Positions 54,901 to 64,000 of a DNA stretch of 64,000 nt are shown here, in pieces. Origin of the DNA: Temnothorax longispinosus. Taxonomy: Eukaryota > Arthropoda > Insecta > Hymenoptera > Formicidae. The notes under the pieces are model-generated. The model was not told the origin of the DNA. It worked only from the letters and a program-made list of their open reading frames with translations, and did no database searches. Every line of letters starts with the position of its first letter. Position 1 is the stretch's first letter. The DNA is taken from NCBI RefSeq assembly GCF_030848805.1, contig NC_092366.1:11344239-11408238 (forward strand). Direction: 5' to 3'. The position numbers and the translations under genes are program-made.

Positions 54901-57900
54901 CGTCTAATAAATGATAAAATAGAAACATAATCCTCGAATCCGTATTTTAAGTGAAAAAATGGACTTTTTGCGGCAAAAAACGGACTTTATGCGATAATTA
55001 TGCGAGAACCGGGTTATGCTGCGCGGGGGGTCTTATTATGCGTTATTATGCGACTGAAATCTATCCATACTAAGTGTGTACTATGCATAATTATCAAAAT
55101 TAGAGCTTAAGAACAATTTTTGACACATTATGCTATTATGCTCAAAGCATAAAGTGCCTATCTCTTAACATGGATAATTAATGTCGCGCGCCGATATAGG
55201 CTGCGTTCGGGGAGCGCGCTATTAGCGCTATTGCATCGTTCTATCTTTATCGCTCATCAGGTGTAAAACAAGGATAGAATAAGCAAATAGCGCTGATAGC
55301 GCGCTCCCCGAACGCAGCCAATGTCACGCGTTGCCTGGTCGCCTCGTCAACTCGGCATTCACGAGATCCGAAATCGCATAGCCAATAGCCGAAAGCAGGG
55401 GGGACAAACTTCTCTCTTGTAAGAGGAGGAGACACTTTCGCAGCGCCACCTGGCTCTGTCCCTCCGGAAACAGAGAACTAAAATAGGTCACGTGACGAGA
55501 GTGGGGAGTAGATGCCATATTCGAATTGGGTGTGCGAGAGCGTGTACATATCAATACACAACTGTCTTCTTCTTCTCTTTCGGCTATTGGCTATGCGATT
55601 TCGGATCTCGTGAATGCCGAGTTGACGAGGCGACCAGGCAACGCGTGACATTGGCTGCGTTCGGGGAGCGCGCTATCAGCGCTATTTGCTTATTCTATCC
55701 TTGTTTTACACCTGATGAGCGATAAAGATAGAACGATGCAATAGCGCTAATAGCGCGCTCCCCGAACGCAGCCTATATCGGCGCGCGACATTAATTATCC
55801 ATGTTAAGAGATAGGCACTTTATGCTTTGAGCATAATAGCATAATGTGTCAAAAATTGTTCTTAAGCTCTAATTTTGATAATTATGCATAGTACACACTT
55901 AGTATGGATAGATTTCAGTCGCATAATAACGCATAATAAGACCCCCCGCGCAGCATAACCCGGTTCTCGCATAATTATCGCATAAAGTCCGTTTTTTGCC
56001 GCAAAAAGTCCATTTTTTCACTTAAAATACGGATTCGAGGATTATGTTTCTATTTTATCATTTATTAGACGTAAAATATGGATATAATGACACAAAAAAT
56101 AACGCTGAAAAATCCAAAAAATTTTGTATTTTAATGTGTAAGAAGGAAAGGACAATGCATAACAAAAATAAAGTGTTGGATATTAAAACACATATAATTA
56201 CTCAATAAAACACAGAATGCTTCAACACAGTCAAGTCAAGACTAGCGTATCACTCGTATCAGGTATAGTACATTAAATAAAAACTTTCAATTAAAATCTA
56301 AATAAAATATTGAAATATTTTACTATTCCTCTACAAAACTAGGAAACTTAAGAGAATTGTAAGAGAACATAAGTAAGATGGTTCTCAGAACAATGGAATG
56401 TAAATTCCTATTACATTGTAATAAACAAATAAACAATCACTATATTAATCAGGTTTTGATAAAATCTTACAAAAAAGTAACATAAAACGCAACATAAGAT
56501 TTATATGTCGTCCAGATCATCGCCAAAATACATGCAAACCATAATTTCTGTATTGTCCGCTTTCAGTCTGCATCGCTTAGGACTTAGTACATCTCCATAG
56601 GCAGAAATAGCTCTTTCACTATCTACATTAGAGACAGGCATATGAATGACTTGTAGACATGTAACAGCAAACTCACTATGGCCCGCATGCACTCCGGCGA
56701 CAATCCGGACGACATATAAATCCCATGCTGCGCTCCACGTTACCCTTTTGCAAGATTTTATCAAAACCTGACCAATACAGCGATTGTCCATTTGTTCACT
56801 ACAATGTGATAAGAACCCACACTCCACCGTTCTGAGAACCATCCCACCTATGCTCTCCCAAGCTTCCCAGTTTTGTAGAGGAACAGCAAAACATTTCATT
56901 ATTTTATTCAGATTTCAATTGAAAGTCCCCGTTCAATGCACCACACCTGATACACCGATCCTGACTTGACTGTGTTGAAGCATTCTGTGTTTTATTGAGT
57001 AATTATATGTGTTTTAATATCCAACACTTTATTTTTGTTATGCATGCATCGTCCTTTCCTTCTCACACATTAAAATAAAAAATTTTTTTGATTTTTATTT
57101 GAAAAGAATTGTTAAAACTCAAGGATAAAGCTCTCAATAACAATAAATAAACTAACAAAGGCATAATCGCGCATAAATAGCGGATCTAGCCCGCATAATT
57201 GGCGCATAATCACTAGATTTTTTGCGCATAATGAAGGCATAATCAGGCATTTTTTCCTGGCATAATTCATAGGTGTTCAAAAGCATAAAGTGCCTATAGG
57301 ATGAGCTCAGCTGTACTCAGCCGCGCTTTTGCTGTTTGTTGACGAGGGGATTAGAGAGGAGAAGAGAAAGGAACGACGGTGCTGCCTCTATCGCTGTCCC
57401 CCCGTACTGCCACGTCCGTCGCCCAAAAATCCAGCGAGTTTGTCCCCCCTGGCCGAAAGAGAAGAAGAAGACAGTTGTGTATTGATATGTACACGCTCTC
57501 GCACACCCAATTCGAATATGGCATCTACTCCCCACTCTCGTCACGTGACCTATTTTAGTTCTCTGTTTCCGGAGGGACAGAGCCAGGTGGCGCTGCGAAA
57601 GTGTCTCCTCCTCTTACAAGAGAGAAGTTTGTCCCCCCTGATTTCTCCGGACGGTGAATACCATAACCTAGAATACAGAAGCGTATCATGGAAATGAAGT
57701 GCTTAATTGGCATTTAGTGTACAGATTTCGTATTAATTGCGACGGATATGACAACTACACAATCTACTATAGTTATGAAAAGCGGTAAGATGTTTATCTG
57801 CACGTTTTACATTACCACGAAACCCTCATCATTGGAGTTGCCGTCGTAACAATTAAATAATAATCACAATGATTCTGATAAATTATGCAGATATAGAATT

Positions 57901-60900
57901 ATTTATTATGCAAATCATTACGAATTATTATATTATTTTTTAACAAACGTTTCTTGAATGAACAGATGAACATAAAATCCACAAGATCTCTGACAAACTT
58001 GTCTTGGCAATATTCAGAGAATCAGGCAATACAATACAGTTTTCAGAATACATTGGGAAGAATATTCAGCTGATGCGAAATGACTACGAATTGTCCCCCA
58101 AAGCTGCGGCTTGTTTCACAAGGAGAAATCTTACAGCCGATTATCTTAGAAACAATAGGTACTCCATACCTTGTCAATATGCTACTGACCATATATGATA
58201 ACAATTCAGGACCAGAATTATACATTATATCGGTTACTTATCGTCCAGCGTGAAAGTTCCTTACGCGACTCACGGATATGGCGGGATGTTCTCCACATCT
58301 GTTTTAGACAGATATCACAAATATGGTGAGGCATTGACAAGACAGCGAACAAATTAATAGAATACAGCTGAAAGATATTAAATAGAAACGTTTCTTGTAG
58401 ATTGTATCGAAGAAGAGGCATATGCATTATTGAAGAAATATGCGTTCGAGACATTCAGAAGCGATTAATCGTTAATTTGCCAAATTTCAAAGTTTAAAAG
58501 ATATCTAAGCATGGGATTAAAGATAAGCAGCCAATTACAGCTAAGAACTTTGTTGTGGAAAGTGTTGCTAAAGAATAAAAGAAACATTCACTTTATATAT
58601 TTTCGTAGGAAAAATATTTCCATCATAGGAATAAATGATCTAATTGTAATTTGATAATAAAAATATCAGTGATTATAATTGCATATATGGTTGTAATTAC
58701 GGTAAATATGCAGAATTTGGATATTTATTTTTTATTTGCAGAATTTGACGTTCGCGATCGTCATATGCGACAACTTCAATTCACGCGCGCGTAACGTGGT
58801 CCGAACGTCCCCGAGTCTAACCGAACTTTGCCGAGACTTGGGTCTATTTCCCTGCCCGCGCTATCCTTACCCCCCTTGTCCATATTAGTAGCACATTACG
58901 CTCCGTCTATCTTATCCTAGGCCTATGGCAACAATAACACACGCACACGCACACGCGCGCGCGCACACACACATATGATTTCCATCCGTTATTGCGTATA
59001 TATGTCTTCAAGCGCTATGAAGTTTTTTAATTGTAGGTCGTTCCTAACAAAGTGTTGACAATATGAAATTGTCACACGTTTGTAAAGATTGTGCAAATAA
59101 TTTCAGATTCGATAGATAGCATCCGATGGGTTCTGTTTCTCGTATTTAAAATATGACGAACGATAGTATATGAACGATATATAAATGACGGAACTGCACA
59201 ACTAATATCAGTTGTATCGTGGAGTCCACTTTTATAATAAAGTATGGCACACTTTTAGATTGATGTAACCTTATATTAGTTAATGGTACTTTTATTTTTG
59301 AAGACTGATAATAATTAAATAAACACAATACATAAAATGTATATATTATATAACAAATCTTTTGTATATAAAATTAATTTTTACAATCCTCTTATTAAAA
59401 CGTCATTAAAAAGCTAAAAAGGTCATAAAGAGATCACGTTTTTTAACGTTTTGAAATGTCGTCATCGGTCTGGGACTTATTCCTGTCATTTTTACGTTAT
59501 TATTACATAATTATAAAAGGATAATTGACGTAACGATTGATCATAAACTGACGTGAAAATCACGTGACGCTGTTGCCTGGGAAGTTGCCCTCAAATTGCA
59601 ATCAATATGCCGTTAATCGTGGATGACAACGAGTTGTCGTCAAGTTGCTGTCACAAATCATCTCTTTACGAATAACAAATCCGTGTGAACATGTTGCTCT
59701 CAATTTGCCGTGAAGAGAATTAGAATTCGTGTGAGTTCAACCCGACAGACATAATGCTGTCTCACCTTGTCCCTAGTTTGTCAAAATAGTTGCATCAACG
59801 ATTGTTGCCAACATGACAGTAAACTCACAGCATTTGGCTATCTGGGGTTGCTATCTGGGGATTACCTATAAATATTTTTATATAAATTTTTATTTGATAT
59901 CTAATTCTTTTTTGGTTCAGGAATTACATTCAAATCATGAAAATGGCGCATTTTGTCCACTGGACGAAACACATAATCTGGAGAATAACACAAGAAATAG
60001 ACAAAACACAATCAAATATTATCAAGACAATGTTCCAATAATGGTAATTGAAGGAAACAAGCAAAATGATTTTTGGAAAAGAAAAGATATATCACCAATT
60101 AGGCGTTTCGGTTTATTTGTGTCGATATTATTATGCATTATTACAATAGTTATTTTTTTGTATGTATTACCTTGTGACAGTTCAATGGTTTGTTCGTCAA
60201 TTATTGAATCACATTCGCCTATATCATGGGATAAAACTTTGCAAGATGTAGGTGAGTTCATTATTGTAAGCTATATTTTATTGCTATTTTTTATCTTTAT
60301 TCCTTAATAGAATAAATAAATGTAAAGATAAATAGATTATTTATTCTATGATATGTGCATTAACAATTAATAATTATTTGACTAAATATCAAAGCTACTT
60401 TTTATACTTTAATAATGTAATTTTATTATATTAACTTTTATAATTTTTTTATTAAATACAGAAATATATGGGCCTATTACTGTAGTACCTGGATCTCCGT
60501 ATAATTTAATATTTCTTCTTCATGGTGAACAATATAGAAAAAATGATATAAGAGATAAAATCATTCATCAAAGACAGATACCTCCAAAAGGAGGAGGTGT
60601 TATATCAATGCAAGGAAATAATGGATTACCATTATGGCTGGTTCCATTAAAACGATTACCTGCTATTATAGATTGTACTAGTATTGATATTGATCAATCT
60701 GGAAAACCGGATTGCATTGTCGCTGGTGAACAAGGTCTACTCATTAGCATAGAACCAATTGCTGGAACAATTCATTGGAGTTCCACGATTAACACATTCT
60801 CTAAATTACCAGTTATTATACCAGATATTGATGCGGATAATATTGAAGATTTATTAAGTGTAGCAATAGACAATGCAAATGTATCATCCCTGGTTTTTTT

Positions 60901-61800
60901 ATCTGGCAAAACTGGTCAATTATTGGAACGTTATGCAATTAATTGCATTTCTATTGATATATATAATCTTGTTTCTAATGGCAATATATCCTATAATTGT
61001 TATGATAACAATGCAAAACGTATGTTATTTAAATACTTTCCTATATTTCAGTTTGTAAAATTTTCATTTATATTATTAAAAAGTGCTTGCTTGTTGCAGA
61101 TGTGACAAGATTCATATCTTTGAAAGGATTATTTCATAAGTTAAATATAACACAAATACATAAGAAATTTTCCTCAAAATCAGCAGCATTGCCACGATTA
61201 TTTGAAATAATAAAATCATATGACGATGAATATAGTTGGAGGCCTACTCCTTATCACCATTTGACTGTAGAAAATGAAGGAGTATGTCCAGGACAATTTT
61301 GCCGTACCAATATAAATCTAACTTTGCAGAGATTAACAAACAAACCAATAACTATATGGGATTATGTGAGTTCGAATACATTTGCATCAAAGCCAGTATT
61401 TTTGGTGACCTCAAGTAAACCTTACACTTCTGGATTTGCCATTAAGTTCTGGCAGTGGATGGATTTGCCGTTGGAGTACACAGAGAAAGCACCTGTTATG
61501 GAACAAATGTTTATAGAAAGAGTTCTTATAGTTTTTGCAAATTATACATATGTTCAAGCTCTTAATACTAGTCAATGCGATATAATGCAATTGTGTCATA
61601 AACTTAACTGTCAACCAAATTTAAATTTACGAAAACAATTTACTTCTATCAAAGTCAAGTACATCGATAACAATGAATTTCCAGAACTGATAAGTTATTG
61701 GTCTTCATACAGTACAGACTCAATGAAAGCATTAATATCGAAAGTACAAGTTATAAAAATGGATTCCATAATATCTGATTTAATACACGGAAGTGTTTAG
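47425..61800 (+). CDS. FAM234-like single-pass membrane protein, 4 exons (574 codons)
   Basis: Exons 47425-47559, 59921-60251, 60462-61019 and 61100-61800 use GTGAGA, GTGAGT and GTATGT donors and TTCAG, ACAG, GCAG acceptors. Phases agree, giving 1725 bases with one stop. The N-terminus (GKGYTPLPQSISNTDTEDEE) is cytosolic-type. A membrane helix lies near residues 108-129 (FGLFVSILLCIITIVIFLYV), preceded by RR and followed by LPCDSSMVC. Beta-propeller-like DIDQSGKPDCIV (about 231) and PDIDADNIEDLL (about 276) follow. This matches the FAM234A/B layout: short N-terminus with YxPL and acidic serines, one helix, quinoprotein-like ectodomain with FG-GAP-type steps. Molecular function is unknown. Intron 1 spans 12.4 kb of nested transposons. 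The link of exon 1 to the rest rests on phase and family resemblance. Confidence 0.8.
47790..48085. repeat. Minisatellite of about 20-bp units
   Basis: At least ten units resembling CAGAAATATCTCTGAAATGC with gradual divergence, inside the foldback element. Confidence 0.92.
48522..48557 (-). ncRNA. Hammerhead-like motif, inverted terminal-repeat copy
   Basis: Complement of the motif at 50208-50243: CGCTTGGAAAGGACCG, loop, then CAGTCGAAACGTAGCG. Confidence 0.4.
49015..49774. mobile_element. Palindromic DNA element carrying two inverted THAP-domain exons
   Basis: Ends AGGACCCCTATTCTGTAACT and the complement AGTTACAGAATAGGGGTCCT. The two arms (about 49015-49385 and 49400-49774) are complements for most of their length. 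Each arm encodes a THAP zinc-finger start: plus strand near 49184 (MPGMCVA-type, damaged) and minus strand from 49554 (MPGMCVAYRCKNKGEHWFPR, with WII and LCPN following). THAP domains are the DNA-binding part of P-element and related transposases. No catalytic part is present. Confidence 0.8.
49380..49554 (-). pseudogene. THAP-type zinc finger fragment
   Basis: MPGMCVAYRCKNKGEHWFPR gives the C-x(4)-C half of the C2CH finger and the FPRD region. KKRWI supplies the conserved tryptophan. The second half (C-x2-H) is lost after NSRL, whereas the plus-strand arm keeps CTKHF-like residues near 49325 but has frame damage. Confidence 0.75.
50208..50243 (+). ncRNA. Hammerhead-like motif, direct terminal-repeat copy
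   Basis: CGCTTGAAAAGGATCG, AAATCTG, then CAGTCGAAACGTAGCG. The outer CGCT/AGCG can pair and GAAAC is intact, but stem II is weaker than in the copy at 4726. Confidence 0.45.
50740..51740. mobile_element. Foldback element with about 250-bp arms, split by a solo LTR
   Basis: The left arm (about 50740-50980, including ATGTCTGTCATTTATTATAC) is the complement of about 51480-51740. The centre contains ATTCTTTGCTTTAACAAAAA repeats in both orientations. The solo LTR at 51220 sits within it. No gene. Confidence 0.82.
51220..51472. mobile_element. Solo LTR, 253 bp, with ATAT duplication
   Basis: TGTTGCGCCCGTGC to GCACGGGCGCAACA, ends complementary over 14 bases. ATAT at 51216-51219 and 51473-51476 is the target duplication. 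Related in its ends to the LTR pair at 26830-29247 (CGGGCGTAACA). A frame inside it is not a gene. Confidence 0.88.
51893..51967. repeat. (TA)n microsatellite with TACATA interruptions
   Basis: About 75 bases of TA with a few TACATA steps, followed by CAGGGTGTCCCATTTT. Confidence 0.95.
51980..52429. other. AT-rich stretch within intron 1
   Basis: No coding capacity and no recognisable repeat. Confidence 0.5.
53075..53235. mobile_element. Palindromic MITE of about 160 bp
   Basis: GGCTGCGTTCAGCCGATACT on the left pairs with AGTATCGGCTGAACGCA on the right. The core CGCTCGTTTCCTCTCCTTTT is palindromic too. CAATGAAT (left) and CAATGATT (right) look like an 8-bp target duplication with one change. 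Same family as the ends and hairpin of the 6.65-kb element at 40508-47159. Confidence 0.82.
54001..54775. repeat. Internal inverted repeat of the outer hAT with A/G-biased divergence
   Basis: 54001-54250 and 54480-54775 are complementary arms (CACAGTCAAGTCA at both outer ends). In a 75-base block I count 13 G/A differences, all with G in the left arm, against two others. The inner hAT copy has the same pair (56226-56515 and 56705-56990). Confidence 0.85.
55199..55319. mobile_element. 121-bp palindromic MITE inside the outer hAT
   Basis: GGCTGCGTTCGGGGAGCGCG and its complement CGCGCTCCCCGAACGCAGCC bound it. The sister copy at 55655-55775 is in the inner hAT, so this insertion predates the split of the two hAT copies. 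A matching right-end fragment lies at about 40470-40507. Confidence 0.85.
55655..55775. mobile_element. 121-bp palindromic MITE inside the inner hAT
   Basis: Complement of the copy at 55199-55319, at the corresponding place in the inverted hAT. Confidence 0.82.
56501..56899 (-). pseudogene. hAT transposase C-terminal (dimerisation) remnant
   Basis: The open frame of 132 codons ends with VIHMPVSNVDSERAISAYGD and LSPKRCRLKADNTEIMVCMY. This is the hAT dimerisation signature (P-V-S-N-V-D-S-E-R followed by S and later L-K). The N-terminal half of the frame coincides with one arm of an internal inverted repeat and is unlikely to be ancestral coding sequence. No catalytic or BED-finger region is present, so the element is non-autonomous. 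Confidence 0.8.
57688..58578 (+). pseudogene. PSMB2: Proteasome subunit beta type-2 (PSMB2) pseudogene with introns
   Basis: Exon 1 (57688-57784) reads MEMKCLIGI, TAG, then CTDFVLIATDMTTTQSTIVM. Intron 57785-57965 (GTAAGA...ACAG). Exon 2 (57966-58325) gives DEHKIHKISDKLVLAIFRES, QFSEYIGKNIQLMRNDYELS and PKAAACFTRRNL with frame changes, and HGYGGMFSTSVLDRYHKY. Intron 58326-58400. Exon 3 (58401-58578) gives EEEAYALLKK, then KRLIVNLPNFKV, a TAA, and KISKHGIKDKQPITAKNFVV. These are hallmark segments of the beta-2 subunit, a non-catalytic beta ring subunit of the 20S core. Retained introns show it arose by DNA duplication rather than retroposition. Stops and frameshifts make it dead. Confidence 0.92.
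58579..59920. other. End of intron 1: element ends and AT-rich DNA
   Basis: Holds the right end of the PSMB2-carrying element (to 58928), a CA/CG-rich microsatellite (about 58938-58974), AT-rich DNA, a GACGT-rich palindromic-element remnant (about 59400-59583, ending CTGTTGCCTGGG) and the right part of the outer element (to 59859). No gene apart from the flanking exons. Confidence 0.6.
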
Positions 61801-62708
61801 TTTTATTGTAACATTTTCATATTTTATATTGAACATATGATTATACTTGCATTCTGTTACTTAATGATAGTTTGGTCTGCGATTGTAAATTATTAGATAA
61901 AATGTGTTTTTAAAAACGGATTATCAAAAACTATTAATTAATTTATTCAAGAGACATAAATTTTACTAATTTTTTCCTAATTTTTTAATATTATATTGAT
62001 ACACTTTTTTCATTAATTTTTCATTACGTAAATAGTTTCTAAAATTATATATTTCTTAACTGAAATCAAATTGTGAAAAACGCCAATTATTCTCATATTT
62101 TATTATTCATTAACTATTTTCTTCTCTGTATTTTTTAATTGTACTTAGAATAGTGCCTTGAATCAAACTATATATAATTATTATCTATATATTTATCACT
62201 ATATAAAATGCAAGAAAGTTTTGCGTTTTAAACAAATATGTTCTTCGGAAAATTTAAGAACGTTTTATTTTAAAAAATATTAATTTTAATAGGCTCTTAC
62301 AGCAATGATATCATTTTACAAAGTTTAAATCAAGCATAAACATCAGTTACATAAATAATTAATCAAATAAATATTTCCTATATGTATTACATAGTATTAT
62401 GACTTAAATTGTTAATTTTAAATTTTTCATTGATCTGTAATCTAGTCATTGATATTATCTTAATTCTCTGTACTTTGAATTCAGTATCATTAACTAAGTT
62501 ATTAACTAATTACCTAATAATTTCAAAAAGAAGTGACTGAATTTATAACAAAACTGTTACAAACTAAAACAGTTATATTTAAAACAATTATGTACATGTG
62601 ATATTTTAATAACTGTATCAAATGTATTATATTAGTAAAATATAATTATCAATTTTTAGTATGGTTAAAGCTTCTATTTCTTGACTGCAACTATATGTAT
62701 GATATTTA
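61801..62708. other. AT-rich intergenic DNA downstream of the FAM234-like gene
   Basis: No coding region. It should contain the 3' untranslated region and polyadenylation site, but I could not single out a convincing AATAAA near the stop. Confidence 0.5.
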
Positions 62709-62971
62709 TTGCATTTCCCCGTAGGGTTTACAAGGCGTTTTTATGAGGAACGTACCCAAACCTCTTACAGCGATTCTTTTCCCTATGCCTGGCTATTTGT
62801 GACCTCACAAACATTTACCCTCTCTCCCCGTAATCCTCTTCACCCCTCTTCTTCTTCCTCCGTTTCTGCCGTGACTCCGTCCTTCCCGTCTCCGCTCTTC
62901 CCTATTTAGCCCACTCTCTCTTCTTGGCCTTCTCCTCATCATCGGAGCTCATAAGCAGCTTCTCCTCCATC

Positions 62972-63607
62972 CTACTTGAGATTTCTTCTTCCTCCGATCT
63001 CTCTGTACTCCTGTGCACCTCTCTTCTCCCTTCCGCTCTCTCTTTTCTCTCCTCTCTCTCTCTCTCTATCTCTCCTTTCCACCGACTTGTCTTTATGTAT
63101 CTTTATCCCTATACTGTTCCCTGCCCTTCTCCTCGCCTCCAACACCCGCCACTTCTCCTCCTCATCTCTCAGTTTTACCAGTATTGTCAGCCAAACTTCT
63201 CTCTGCCCCACAACTATCACCTCTCTTACCATCACCTTCACCCTCAACCCTTCCGTGAAGAGCTCCTTCACTTTCTCCCAATTTGACTCCTTACCTCCTC
63301 ATTTCTCTTTCTCGACCCTTATAACCACGTTCCTCTTTCTTAATTCGTCCTCGTTCCTTTCGCCCTCCCCTGCCCACCATTTCTTCTTTCCCGCCCCACT
63401 CTCCACGCTATCCTCCCTCTTTCTTTTGCCTCTATCTTGCTCCAATCTTTCAACCTTTCTCTCCAATCTCCTTATTTTCTCCTTCAGCTCCTCTATCCTC
63501 TCGTCCTTTTTTCTATCGTCCTCCTTCCTCTCCTTCAACATCTTTCTTACTTTGTTCTCCACAATCCTTTCGACTGCCTCTGCTATTGATCTCCCCTCGC
63601 GCTCCAT
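62972..63607 (-). pseudogene. LINE ORF1-like coiled-coil protein, frameshifted
   Basis: ATG at 63607 gives MEREGRSIAEAVERIVENKV, then a long charged coiled coil (KERKEDDRKKDERIEELKEK and following heptads). A linker KRKREDSVESGAGKKKWWAG leads into RKRNVVIRVEKEK, where a frame change near 63290 leads to LRVKVMVREVIVVGQREVWL and a basic end. This is the layout of ORF1 proteins of insect LINEs (coiled coil then RRM-like part). On the plus strand it appears as pyrimidine-rich sequence, so plus-strand serine-rich frames here are shadows. Confidence 0.65.
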
Positions 63608-63683
63608 CCTGGATAATCTGTAACATGCACTTTAATTACTCACTTCTCCTTTTCTCTACTTTCCACTCCCTCCCCTCTCTCTC

Positions 63684-63989
63684 TTACTCTTCTCCCCACT
63701 CTCTCCTTCCCTCTTCACCTCCTCCTTCTTCTAACTCCTCCGACTCCTCTTTTCCTCCCATTCTTTCCCCCTCTAGTTCTATTATCCATTCCTCTCCTCC
63801 TCCTTCCTCATCCAATACCCATCTCACCGCTTCCTGCCAACTTCCATTTCCTGATTCCCATCTCCTACATTCCTCCCATACATGCTCCCACGATTCCTCC
63901 TTATGTTCACATAACCTACATTCCTTTTTCTCTTCCACTTCCCAGTAACTGCTTTCTCTCATCTCATTCTCTAATCTAAATCTCGCCAC
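63684..63989 (-). pseudogene. C-terminal end of a LINE reverse transcriptase protein
   Basis: MARFRLENEMRESSYWEVEE, then KKECRLCEHKEESWEHVWEE and a glutamate-rich tail. The CxxC...HxxxxC pattern (CRLC, then H and C) is the zinc-binding C-terminus typical of R1/jockey-like LINE proteins. It lies directly upstream, on the same strand, of the ORF1 start at 63607, so the 3' end of one copy precedes the 5' end of another. Truncated by the window edge. Confidence 0.7.
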
Positions 63990-64000
63990 CCTTCTCCATC

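Larger units (their letters stand above)
55396..57451 (-). mobile_element. Inner hAT element, inserted in inverse orientation
   Basis: Termini CAGGGGGGACAAAC (55396) and GTTTGTCCCCCCTG (ending 57451) are flanked by GCCGAAAG (55388-55395 and 57452-57459), an independent 8-bp duplication. At 2056 bp it is almost the exact complement of the outer copy, producing a giant palindrome (arms of about 1873 bp). Confidence 0.94.
53523..57640 (+). mobile_element. Outer hAT element, split by an inverted sister copy
   Basis: Termini CAGGGGGGACAAAC (53523) and GTTTGTCCCCCCTG (ending 57640) are flanked by ATTTCTCC on both sides (53515-53522 and 57641-57648), the 8-bp duplication of hAT transposons. Removing the inner copy and one duplicate leaves 1873 + 181 = 2054 bp. 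Subterminal regions are rich in ATTATGC steps. The relic of the hAT C-terminus near 54075-54470 has a one-base indel and a TAG where the inner copy is open. Confidence 0.93.
53289..58928. mobile_element. Inverted-repeat element carrying a PSMB2 gene copy
   Basis: The left end reads ATAGACCTAGGATAAGATAG, then ACGGAGCG. The right end carries the complement (CGCTCCGT, CTATCTTATCCTAGGCCTAT). The inverted repeat extends about 110 bases (to GGGTCTATTTCC and the AGTTCGG/CCGAACT region). ATGGCAACAA occurs on both outer sides, giving a 6- to 10-bp target duplication. Without the nested hAT pair the element is about 1.5 kb and consists mostly of a proteasome beta-2 pseudogene with its 5' flank. This is the arrangement of a gene-capturing (Pack-type) non-autonomous transposon. 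Confidence 0.75.
52430..59859. mobile_element. Outer element with CCCAGATAGC/GCTATCTGGG ends and TTGC-rich subterminal repeats
   Basis: The left end CCCAGATAGCAAAGC and right end GCTATCTGGG (present twice, 59837-59846 and 59850-59859) are complementary. Both flanks are full of GGCAACTTGC/GTTGCCA-type steps (52480-53060 and 59580-59815). Its apparent size of 7.4 kb results from nested insertions (53075-53235 and 53289-58928). I am unsure whether the two ends belong to one insertion, since no target duplication was seen. Confidence 0.6.

Noticed and set aside
56784..56969. 61-codon frame repeated at 54005-54190
   Set aside because: Reverse-strand shadow of the hAT remnant; it appears twice only because the hAT copies are inverted duplicates.
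60022..60261. Minus-strand frame of 79 codons
   Set aside because: Antisense shadow of exon 2 of the FAM234-like gene.
62709..63948. Serine/proline/leucine-rich plus-strand frames resembling secreted mucin-like proteins
   Set aside because: They are antisense to the charged coiled-coil LINE frames, which explain the pyrimidine-rich composition.

Overview
This is nuclear DNA of an insect, most likely an ant or another hymenopteran. The reasons are short GT..AG introns, AT-rich intergenic DNA, short TTAGG-type tracts, and Polinton, Penelope, hAT, Merlin, Mutator-like, pogo/Tigger and Gypsy relics of the kinds common in ant assemblies. A 500-N gap (36759-37258) marks a scaffold join. I see no tRNA gene, no CRISPR and no prokaryotic gene.

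Layout. 1-2760: 5' end of a Gypsy-like LTR retrotransposon on the minus strand, abutting a Mutator-like transposase relic. 2840-4790: a stray homologue of a Polinton gene, then a rearranged Penelope-like element. 5884-9482: a pogo/Tigger transposase split by a 2.5-kb element with LTR-like ends. 10718-25198: a whole Polinton/Maverick bounded by a perfect 6-bp target duplication (GATTCT) and GC-rich terminal inverted repeats. 26830-29247: an internally deleted Gypsy-like element with both LTRs. 29875-33446: a second Gypsy-like relic enclosing a Merlin (ISXO2-like) transposase relic. 35258-36360: a palindromic element carrying a 5S-rRNA-like piece. 37757-38985: a large hairpin. 40508-47159: a 6.6-kb inverted-repeat element with another DNA transposon inside.

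The one apparently intact host gene runs from 47425 to 61800 on the plus strand. It is a FAM234-like single-pass membrane protein in four exons whose phases agree (574 codons). Its 12.4-kb first intron holds at least five levels of nested elements. One carries an intron-containing pseudogene copy of the proteasome beta-2 subunit (PSMB2). Another is a pair of near-identical hAT elements, one inserted inside the other in inverse orientation, each with its own 8-bp target duplication. The window ends in LINE sequence on the minus strand.

In the Polinton, the integrase, major capsid protein and the main part of the packaging ATPase are open reading frames. Protein-primed DNA polymerase B, the PLA2-like protein, the maturation protease, the minor capsid protein and a DUF8207-like protein all carry frameshifts or stops. 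It therefore looks like a fairly young copy that can no longer move by itself. The integrase would insert it, PolB copy it, and the ATPase, protease and two capsid proteins would build a virion-like particle. Other genes include a 255-codon spliced gene with a PC4-like segment and a short protein with a fibre-like motif. A divergent promoter region lies between the ATPase and the capsid gene block.
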